Below the pieces are notes generated by a model. The model ran no database searches, was not told the DNA's origin, and was given only the letters and a program-made list of their open reading frames with translations. A program made the position numbers and the translations under genes. Of a stretch of 64,000 nt of DNA, positions 57,336-64,000 are shown piece after piece. Positions within the stretch are counted from its first letter, which is position 1; each line of letters begins with the position of its first letter. The DNA comes from Thermoanaerobaculia bacterium (GTDB taxonomy: Bacteria > Acidobacteriota > Thermoanaerobaculia > Multivoradales > J023). Where the stretch lies: the NCBI GenBank assembly GCA_030431255.1, contig JAUIJL010000011.1, forward strand, positions 186,001-250,000. The letters run 5' to 3'.

Positions 57336-58835
57336 ATGTTTCCATCGCTTCCCACTTCCTCTATCGATCGCTTTCGCCTTTGGCATCTCGGCGCGCTGGC
57401 ATCTTGCCTTCTGATGGCGTCGCCCGCTCTATCTCAATGGCCGTCGGCGTCTCAAATACCTTCGGCCGGCTCCAAACCCGCGTCCGCGGTCACGGATCAG
57501 GCCGGCATGCACCAGGCGCCGGCCGAATGGGCTCCGACGGTCGTCGACCTCGCTACCGAAGCTCTGCAGAAAGAGATGTTGGGTCGGTGGCTGTTGAGCC
57601 TAGAGCCCACCGAGCTACCGAGCGCGGTGATCGCTGCTCCTACGGCGGAGCATCTCGCGCACCTGAAGGGCGCTGGCGCTCAGACCACCCAAGGTCGACA
57701 GTTGGTGGGTGTGGCGGCTCCCCTCGGCTTGAGGATCGATCCTTGGGCGAAATCCGGCTTCGGCAAGCGGGTGGACTCTTCGGAGGGTTGGATTTGGAGC
57801 GCGGTGATCCGGGTTCCGGGCGCGACGGCCGTGCGGCTCCATTTCGAGGATTTCGACCTGCCGTCGGGCGCGGCCCTCTATGTCTACGACGGCGACGACC
57901 GAGTTTTCGGTCCGTATCGAGGCCGGGGACCGTCGGACGCGGGCGTTCTTTGGACCCATGCCTTGCTCGGCGAGCAGGTCAGGGTCCAGCTGCATCTCGG
58001 CTTGGGCAACGAGGCCCTTTCCGCCGACCGCTGGCCCACGTTGCACAGCGCCGTGCATCTCGGTGAAGGATTCCGCGCCGTAGGCTCGACGTCTTCTGAG
58101 GATGCAGCGTCGGCCAAAGCATTCTGCTCCTACAACGCCCCGTGCATCACCAATGCCGCCATCGTCAAAAAGCCGTCGCAGGTCAACGTGGCCCGAGAAG
58201 GCATGGCGCATTTGGTCTTCTCCGAAGGCCCGTTCAGCTACATCTGTAGCGGCGGATTGATGAACGATACGGACCCCACCACAAGCATTCCCTATCTGCT
58301 CACCGCCAACCATTGCTTTTCCACCCAAGCCGTGGCGAGCAGCCTACAAGCCTTCTTCGACTACTTCGGCGCGGACCAATGTGGCGGTCCCCCGAGCCAA
58401 GCGACGGTGGTGGGCTCCACCCTGCTCGCCACCGGTGAGCAGAGCGACTTCACCCTCGTTGAGCTCGACGCCATGCCCCCCGGCAGGGTCTTTCTATTGG
58501 GTTGGACCACCACCCCCGTGGCCTCCAGCAACGGCACCAAGCTCTACCGCATCCACCATCCCAAGGGCGCGCCCCAGGCCTATTCCGTCCACACCGTCAA
58601 TACTTCCGCCACGACCTGCACGGATGTGCCCAGGGGTGAGTGGATCTACAGCTCGAACGAAACCATCGAAGGCGGCAGCTCCGGCTCGCCGGTGATGCTC
58701 GCCAACGGACAAGTCGTCGGTCAGCTCACGGGATCGTGCGGTTTCAGCTCCGGCTCCTGCGACCTCGGCGACTCGGTGATCGACGGCGCCTTGGCCAGCT
58801 ATTTCAGCCAGGTTCAGGCCTGGCTCGATCCCTGA
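57336..58835 (+). CDS. Secreted trypsin-fold serine protease (lysyl-endopeptidase-like)
   Basis: A 499-residue exported protease. A signal peptide (helix LGALASCLLMASPALS) and a pro-region with a beta-sandwich (about 60-240; VRLHFEDFDLPSGAALYVYD) precede an S1 domain with TANHC (His, about 326), DFTLVEL (Asp, about 370) and GGSSGSP (Ser, about 449). The Cys pattern (FCSYNAPC, CSGG, DQCGG, TTC, GSCGFSSGSC) resembles lysyl endopeptidases. AAAGGA six bases before 57336 fixes the start. It is another extracellular protease; a long palindrome sits just upstream. Confidence 0.93.
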   Translation: MFPSLPTSSIDRFRLWHLGALASCLLMASPALSQWPSASQIPSAGSKPASAVTDQAGMHQAPAEWAPTVVDLATEALQKEMLGRWLLSLEPTELPSAVIAAPTAEHLAHLKGAGAQTTQGRQLVGVAAPLGLRIDPWAKSGFGKRVDSSEGWIWSAVIRVPGATAVRLHFEDFDLPSGAALYVYDGDDRVFGPYRGRGPSDAGVLWTHALLGEQVRVQLHLGLGNEALSADRWPTLHSAVHLGEGFRAVGSTSSEDAASAKAFCSYNAPCITNAAIVKKPSQVNVAREGMAHLVFSEGPFSYICSGGLMNDTDPTTSIPYLLTANHCFSTQAVASSLQAFFDYFGADQCGGPPSQATVVGSTLLATGEQSDFTLVELDAMPPGRVFLLGWTTTPVASSNGTKLYRIHHPKGAPQAYSVHTVNTSATTCTDVPRGEWIYSSNETIEGGSSGSPVMLANGQVVGQLTGSCGFSSGSCDLGDSVIDGALASYFSQVQAWLDP

Positions 58836-58946
58836 GCATTCGCCCGCGATCACCGCAGACCTAACAAAAACCAATCTTCCACTGTCCGGCAAGGCCTGCA
58901 CAGGCTGACCGGCGGTGCCGAAGATACGCCTCTTGGAGAAGAAACC

Positions 58947-60590
58947 ATGTCTAACAGCAAATCCAAAACCTATCGTTCTACCGCTATCCGCGCCTCTTGG
59001 ATCCTACTGACCCTCGCCTTGCTCACCCTGCTCGGGCCGGCCTCGGCCCTGGCCGGGGAGGAAGAAGCGGGCTCGGTCTACGTCATCGACTCGGCTTTGA
59101 TGGACGCTCTGCAAGCTTGGTCCGAAAATCCGACGAGCCTGGAGCAGATCGCCCTCGAGTCCGCGCCGGAAGCCGTGGCCCTCTACGGCGAGACCGTGGG
59201 CGATCTCTATTCGGGCGGTCTCGCGGCGCATTTTGCCGAGAGGTTTCCGGCGGCTGAGCTGCTCTATTTGGAGCTCGGCGGCACCGAAGATGACGGCTCC
59301 GAGGGCAACGCGCAGCGTGCCGTGTTTTTGATGAGCCACCGGCCCGAGGACTACCGGGCCTGGCAGGCGGAGAAGCTGCTGAAGGTCAAAGGGCTTCGTT
59401 TCACCGACTTTGTCGAAGACGAGCATCCCGAGCTGCTCGATGTATGGGCGGAAGCGGAAGCGTCCACCCCAGCGGCCCAAGGGGAAAGCCTGCTCGACTT
59501 TGTGGCCGGCCAGGAAGATCCGGAGCTCTATGCCTCGGCATCTTCCCTCTTGGACGCGGTGGCCATACCGATCGACACCGAGTGCGGCTGCTTCACCACG
59601 GTCGCCTTCCCGGGCAACCCCAGCAGCCGGCAGGTCATTTACGACGAGCATTGGGTCCGCAACGGCTTTCACCGGGAAGAGGTGGACTACCGGGTGGATG
59701 CCGAAGGCAGCGCCGCCAATGTGGACTACTACCGCTTGGCCCGTCGACACCCCACGGCGGAGCATCGGGTGACCCGAGCCCTGCGTCAAGACATGCGGGT
59801 GCGCATGCAATGTGTTCGCGGCGGTGTGGCCGGTGGCCGGCCGTGCCAAGGGGGCGGATGCCAGGCGGAGCTGGTCACGCGCATCGAGTATGGAAGCCGG
59901 GTCTATGAGCGCACCGCGTCGGGCGGTTGGTTCAATCACGGCGCTAAGACCCTTACCTCCAACGTGGCGAATCTTCAGCATTCCGTGGGCTCGGCCGGAC
60001 CGTCGGAGCTGTTCAACAAATCCGTCGGTGTTTCCGGCAACACTCGTTTGGCTTGGAATTCCCAAGCGGTGAGCACCCTGCTGCAGAGTGTTTTCGGGGT
60101 GATCAATCTGATTGTCGGAGATCAAGGCTCGGCCTTGGCCGGCATCCTCGAAGGCAATTTGATCGACGATACCGTCACCAGCATCGCCGCTCTGATCGAA
60201 CGGGAGGGTAGCCCGGGAAGCCATGCCGTGGACATGCTCGTCAGCCACGACACCACGCGCGGCATCTCCCATGAGCTGCGCGCCAATCAAACCCATGTCT
60301 TCGAGATGACCGCCTATGCCGAGGTCTACGGCGAAGGGCACGGCGATAAAAGCGAAAGTTGGGGCGAGGTGGATTCCGCCTACGGCTTTGCCGCCGTGGT
60401 CCGCGACTACCAATGCCCCTTCCCGACCCAAGCCCCCAACCCGGGCGCCTATTGGTCTTGGGCCTCGACCCCCAAAGCGCCCATCTCCGCCACGACCCTA
60501 GCCGACAACATTGCCGATTGGATCCAGGTGGAGCTGGGCGTGCGCCCCACCAACACCAGCGTTCAGGAGGGTGAGCTGATCCTGCCTTGA
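58947..60590 (+). CDS. Secreted Cys-containing protein, paralogue of the one at 42.7 kb
   Basis: A 547-residue protein with a signal peptide (helix ILLTLALLTLLGPASALAG). It shares its layout with the 565-residue protein at 42704: an N-terminal helical repeat half (FPAAELLYLEL, RPEDYRAWQ, HPELLDVWAE), a CGC element (TECGCFTT), a Cys-bounded segment (MQCVRGGVAGGRPCQGGGC) followed by a strand (VTRIEYGSRVYE), and a C-terminal beta-rich half (ISHELRANQTHVFEMTAYAEVYG). Direct identity is low but the order matches. Function unknown. GGAGA lies upstream of the start. No strong copy of the shared promoter-like motif precedes it. Confidence 0.78.
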   Translation: MSNSKSKTYRSTAIRASWILLTLALLTLLGPASALAGEEEAGSVYVIDSALMDALQAWSENPTSLEQIALESAPEAVALYGETVGDLYSGGLAAHFAERFPAAELLYLELGGTEDDGSEGNAQRAVFLMSHRPEDYRAWQAEKLLKVKGLRFTDFVEDEHPELLDVWAEAEASTPAAQGESLLDFVAGQEDPELYASASSLLDAVAIPIDTECGCFTTVAFPGNPSSRQVIYDEHWVRNGFHREEVDYRVDAEGSAANVDYYRLARRHPTAEHRVTRALRQDMRVRMQCVRGGVAGGRPCQGGGCQAELVTRIEYGSRVYERTASGGWFNHGAKTLTSNVANLQHSVGSAGPSELFNKSVGVSGNTRLAWNSQAVSTLLQSVFGVINLIVGDQGSALAGILEGNLIDDTVTSIAALIEREGSPGSHAVDMLVSHDTTRGISHELRANQTHVFEMTAYAEVYGEGHGDKSESWGEVDSAYGFAAVVRDYQCPFPTQAPNPGAYWSWASTPKAPISATTLADNIADWIQVELGVRPTNTSVQEGELILP

Positions 60591-60610
60591 GCTGCCGTCT
60601 CGTCTCCCCT

Positions 60611-60645
60611 AGGCCGAGCCCGGTGCCACCGGGCCGGCCTTGTCT
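60611..60645 (+). terminator. GC-rich hairpin, probable terminator
   Basis: AGGCC-GA-GCCCGG pairs with CCGGGC-C-GGCCT around the loop TGCCA, followed by TTGTCT. The U-run is short, so efficiency is uncertain. It lies 20 bases after the stop. Confidence 0.55.
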
Positions 60646-60656
60646 AGGCAGCCTGT

Positions 60657-60756
60657 CGTAGGGGCGGGGCTTGTCCCCGCCCGTTAGGCGAGGCAAAGCC
60701 GAGCCTCTCCAGGCCCGGCCCACGCGGCCCGGTAGGGGGCAAGCCCCACCCCTGCA
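60657..60756. repeat. Dispersed GC-rich palindromic repeat, copy 2 with inverted partner
   Basis: 60657 onward reads CGTAGGGGCGGGGCTTGTCC, nearly the same as copy 1 at 55908 through about 50 bases. At about 60731-60755 a similar unit lies in the opposite orientation (reverse complement GCAGGGGTGGGGCTTGCCCC). The head-to-head arrangement resembles bacterial interspersed mosaic elements. Confidence 0.75.
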
Positions 60757-60865
60757 TCCGGAAGGGCAAATCTCATCGGCACCTCAGCGGTGGCGCGAGC
60801 CCGAAGTGACGCGCGCGCACGGGCAGTGGGGCCTAAGAACCAGATCTGATGACCAGGAACCGATC

Positions 60866-63019
60866 ATGCTCAAAAAACGATACGTCCATAAACACCCAAT
60901 GAAAACCTTTCTACTTTCCTGCTCGATGGCCGCTTTGTGGTCCATGCCCGGCTCGGCCGAGCAAGCCGCCGTGCCCGAGCTGCGTTTTGCGGACTTCAAA
61001 GTGGCCGACGATTTTCACAGCATCCATACACCCGCCTCTTGGAAGGAGGTCGAGGTACCCTTTCGACAGCCGCGGGCGGTGGAGGTGGATCTCTATCGGC
61101 TGACCCATGCTTTGGATCTTTCCCTGGAATCCGAAGACGGCGAGCCCCTGAGCGCTCGAGTCTTGCCGGGGCATCGCCTTTGGCTCGATGACGGCGGGCA
61201 GCGTCTGGAATACCACACCCTTTCCGCCACGTGGTCTTGGCTCGATCGCCAAGCGGGAGCAGACGTTGCGGAGTCCGATTTGACTCCCGAGCAAGCCGCT
61301 CTGGCCGCGCGCTCAGCCCTCGGCAAGGTGGTGGATCTCTCGGATCGTCCCGAGGCTCGGGTGGTGGCGAATATCGCCTATGAGGAAACTGAGGACGGCA
61401 CGCCCGGACGTCAAGAGCTGTTGTCTTATAACGTTTTCTTCCATGCGACTCGTGACGGTTTTCCATTAGTGGGCGGCGGTGCGGTCAGCTCCGCCACCAT
61501 CGCGGGCAAAGCTTCCAAGCCGCGGGTCCTTTCCATGGCCCATGCTCCAGCGGATTTCGAATCCAACGGCATCGAGCTCGACGCCCGATCCGGCCACCTC
61601 CTGCGAGAGCAAGACGCCCGTCAGAAGCTTTTGACCGGTGACGTGTTGCTCGCCGAAACCCCGCCGGACGGTGTCGAAAGCGGCACGGTGACCCGGGTCG
61701 CCCGGGGTCTCTTCACCGACGGCCGATATCTGCACCGGGAGGCCATCCCGATCTACGCCTACGAGGTGCTCTTCCAGCCCTTGGCCGGGGAAGCTTTCAG
61801 CCGCGATTATTTCGTCTCCGCCCTCACCGGCAAGGGGTGGCAAGCCCTCGGTGTCGACGCAGAAGCCCAGCACGCGGACAGCCGCGTCCGACCCGGGCGT
61901 CTCGGTCTCGACATGGATCCACCGCCCTTACTCTGGCAAGAGCCGATACCGTTGGAGCCGGAGGAACACGTGGCGGTGGAGACCTTCGCCTCGGCCCATT
62001 GCGTGCCGTCTTGGCAGCCGACCCGCCGTTCATGGCAGGCCTCCCCCTTCTGCCCGACCCTTTGTGAGGATCGCGACGATGTCTGCAACCAGCTGTCCGG
62101 TGATCGCAAATACAGCCTCACCGTGCGCTGGGCCGGCTTGAGCACCAGCCATATTCCCGATTTGCCGGGCAATACGGTGCTGCCGGCGTCCTATAAAAAC
62201 GCCTGGGTCGATCGCTTGCGTCGAAGCTTCGACGAAGCCTGCTTCGAGCCGACGAACCAAGGAAATAACGGTTATGTGGGCGATGATCTCTACCAGCTGC
62301 GGCCGGATTTGCAGGATATCGAGACGGCTGGGGAAGAAGCGGATTTCCTCTTTCACATGTCCCACGGCTGGGGCCTCGAAGAGGTGGAGTGTCCCGGAGT
62401 CGGTCGGCGCTACAGCAACATTATTCCCCACGGTAATTCCCTGGTACCGCCGGCCTTCTTTCCCACGGCGGGTCCAAGTCACTTCACCAGCTGTAGCATC
62501 CAACCCAGTTGGTCGGGCCGACGGTTGCGCTATTTCTTCACCATGGCGAGCTATTCCAACGCCGGCCGTCGACAATGGACCCGGGTCGTGGGTGGAGGCA
62601 CGGATCAGCCCAAGGTGGTGATCGGCCCGGTCTCCCACGGTAATCGATTCCATTTCTCGCCCTGGGCGCCGGAGCCGGGCACCTCACCGCCCACCAACGC
62701 CCAGGCCTCGTATCCCAATATGATCTCCACCTTTTTCCGCCACCTGAGCGAGGTCGACACCTCCAGCATCCTATCGTGCGCCTCCGCGGGTCTGAGCTTT
62801 CGCGAAGCCATGCGGGAAGCGGTCAAGGGCACCGCCACCAGCCAATCGGATTACCATTGGGGGGCCATAGCCCATCGGCGTCATCCCAAGGTCATGCGGT
62901 TGGTGTTCTCCACCTACGACCAATTGATGGACGAGCATCTCCCCGGCTGGGGGCCGCAACTCCCCAACGACGGCAACTACCTGGGTTGGGCTTACGAGGC
63001 CCAGGGTAGCGAGCCCTAG
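60866..63019 (+). CDS. Secreted protein with possible caspase-like (DUF6345-type) domain
   Basis: A 717-residue exported protein (signal-peptide helix MKTFLLSCSMAALWSMPGSAE, with MLKKRYVHKHP in front). Residues about 30-330 look like a propeptide with FTP/PepSY-like strands (LSYNVFFHATRDGFPLVGGG; IPIYAYEVLFQPLAGE). The C-terminal region contains FLFHMSHGWGLEEVE (about 495-509) and, 45 residues on, HFTSCSIQPSW. A His-Gly followed by a Ser-Cys after a strand is the dyad pattern of caspase/gingipain-fold peptidases and of DUF6345 proteins. Activity is unproven. AGGA precedes 60866. The stop overlaps tail to tail with the SulP gene by four bases. Confidence 0.75.
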   Translation: MLKKRYVHKHPMKTFLLSCSMAALWSMPGSAEQAAVPELRFADFKVADDFHSIHTPASWKEVEVPFRQPRAVEVDLYRLTHALDLSLESEDGEPLSARVLPGHRLWLDDGGQRLEYHTLSATWSWLDRQAGADVAESDLTPEQAALAARSALGKVVDLSDRPEARVVANIAYEETEDGTPGRQELLSYNVFFHATRDGFPLVGGGAVSSATIAGKASKPRVLSMAHAPADFESNGIELDARSGHLLREQDARQKLLTGDVLLAETPPDGVESGTVTRVARGLFTDGRYLHREAIPIYAYEVLFQPLAGEAFSRDYFVSALTGKGWQALGVDAEAQHADSRVRPGRLGLDMDPPPLLWQEPIPLEPEEHVAVETFASAHCVPSWQPTRRSWQASPFCPTLCEDRDDVCNQLSGDRKYSLTVRWAGLSTSHIPDLPGNTVLPASYKNAWVDRLRRSFDEACFEPTNQGNNGYVGDDLYQLRPDLQDIETAGEEADFLFHMSHGWGLEEVECPGVGRRYSNIIPHGNSLVPPAFFPTAGPSHFTSCSIQPSWSGRRLRYFFTMASYSNAGRRQWTRVVGGGTDQPKVVIGPVSHGNRFHFSPWAPEPGTSPPTNAQASYPNMISTFFRHLSEVDTSSILSCASAGLSFREAMREAVKGTATSQSDYHWGAIAHRRHPKVMRLVFSTYDQLMDEHLPGWGPQLPNDGNYLGWAYEAQGSEP

Positions 63020-64000
63020 CGACCTCGCGCTCGCATTTTCTCGACCGCCTCGGTCTTGGAGTCGAACCACAGGTCTTCGCCCAGCACATCGATCAATCCG
63101 GCACGTTCCATTTTCTCCAGCACCCGCGGTCGGGGCTCGGCGAAGACGACCAGCACGTCGGCTTCGCCGAGATCGCGGATCAGGTCTTCGAGAGCCGTCA
63201 GCGCGCTGCCGTCGATGGAGTTGCAGGAGGATAGATCGAGCACCATGCAGGAAGCAGCCGGGTGGTCGCACAACACTTGGAACAGGCCTTGGCGCACATG
63301 GCGGATATTGGTGAAATCGAGTGCGCCGTCGACGCGAACCAGGACCGATGGATCGATCTCGGGCATTTCCACGGATTCGCGGGCCGAGTCGGCGAATCGT
63401 CCGCTCGAATCCTTCCAGCCCTCGACGACCACTTCCGGCCGGGCCTTTTGCCAAAAATTGAGCACCAGGGCCGCGACGATGCCGACCCACAGACCTCGGT
63501 CGACCCCCAGGCGCGAGCACCGCCACGAAGGTGATCGTCAGGCCGGCGCCGTCGTAGGCGTCGATCCGCCACACCCGCCGCAGCCGTCGCGGCTCGATCA
63601 TGCCGAGAGCGGCGGTCAGGATCAGCGCCGCGAGGGCCGCTTTGGGCAGCAGAGCCACCACGGGAGCGGCGAGCACGGCGAGGCCCACCGCCACCAAGCC
63701 GGCCATGAGAGCCGCGAGCGGTGTGCGCGCTCCGGATTCCCGCAGCACCGAGGAGCGGCTGACGCTGGCACCGACGGGATAACCGCCCGAAACCGCGGCC
63801 AACCCGTTGGCGAGGCCCATGCCCAGCATCTCCTGCCGCGGGTCGACACGATCCTCTCGGCCCGCCAGCGACTGCCCCAACGCCAGGCCGATCACGAAGG
63901 TCACCAGGGCGATCGCCAATGCCCCCGGCAGCAGCATGGTCCACAGGTCGAGCTTCAGGGGCGGAAGCCCGAAGGGTGGAAAGCCGAGCTTGAAGCCCCC
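63016..64000 (-). pseudogene. SulP-family anion transporter, C-terminal part, with a frameshift
   Basis: Reading leftward from the window edge, one frame encodes SulP transport helices (LPPLKLDLW; MLLPGALAIALVTFVIG; GGYPVGASVSRSSVLRESGARTPLAALMAG; AALILTAALGMIEPRRL). At 63504-63508, a run of five C (five G on the coding strand), the frame breaks. Shifting by one base restores LWVGIVAALVLNFWQKARP and a complete STAS domain (LDFTNIRHVRQGLF; VLDLSSCNSIDGSALTALEDL). A run of four would keep the gene intact. It is either a sequencing or assembly error or a real mutation that splits permease from STAS. The N-terminus lies outside the window. SulP proteins carry sulfate, bicarbonate or similar anions. 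Confidence 0.88.

Overview
The window is high-GC bacterial DNA packed with secreted proteins. It carries two copies of a gene pair made of an ECF sigma factor and a Ser/Thr kinase with tetratricopeptide repeats, several exported metallo- and serine proteases, and FTP/PPC/PKD-type extracellular domains. This mix is typical of Acidobacteriota (Thermoanaerobaculia/Holophagae-like). Planctomycetota or Myxococcota cannot be excluded from sequence reading alone. I found no rRNA, tRNA, CRISPR array, transposase or integrase.

Layout. 0-4.3 kb: a winged-helix protein, a GAF/PAS histidine kinase and a stand-alone receiver. 4.3-5.7 kb: gltX on the minus strand. 6.1-13.9 kb: a tightly coupled five-gene cassette (P-loop protein, large STAND NTPase, trypsin-like protease with an adaptor domain, pappalysin-like metalloprotease, unknown protein). 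This looks like an NTP-dependent biological-conflict (immunity or cell-suicide) system. 14.2-19.3 kb: a visibly A+T-richer, probably transferred four-gene operon in which every junction overlaps (membrane histidine kinase, receiver, winged-helix/zinc-ribbon protein, calcineurin-like phosphoesterase). 19.7-30.3 kb: PRC-barrel protein, M36-like and M4-like secreted metalloproteases, a serine hydrolase, a VapBC pair and a TonB-C-like protein. 30.6-37.7 kb: membrane spermidine-synthase-like protein, exported methyltransferase fusion, pentapeptide-repeat pair and a secreted beta-propeller-like protein.

38.1-47.5 kb appears to be one regulon. A secreted protein, an ECF sigma factor and its kinase form a coupled operon. 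A gap-free 36-bp motif lies upstream of that operon and upstream of the next two secreted-protein genes (38,144, 42,614 and 44,631), with a weaker copy at 36,214. The simplest reading is that this is the promoter recognised by the ECF sigma factor, which would then be autoregulated and drive a set of exported proteins.

47.6-64 kb: an MFS transporter, small membrane proteins, two overlapping PD40 propeller genes beside a decayed duplicate fragment, a second ECF/kinase pair, then secreted proteins (S1 protease, a paralogue of the 42.7-kb protein, a putative caspase-like protein). These are separated by long palindromic elements and dispersed GC-rich repeats. The window ends inside a SulP transporter gene that carries a one-base frameshift in a homopolymer.

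The most novel-looking items are the two-protease STAND cassette, the A+T-rich kinase/receiver/winged-helix/phosphoesterase operon, and the putative ECF promoter regulon.
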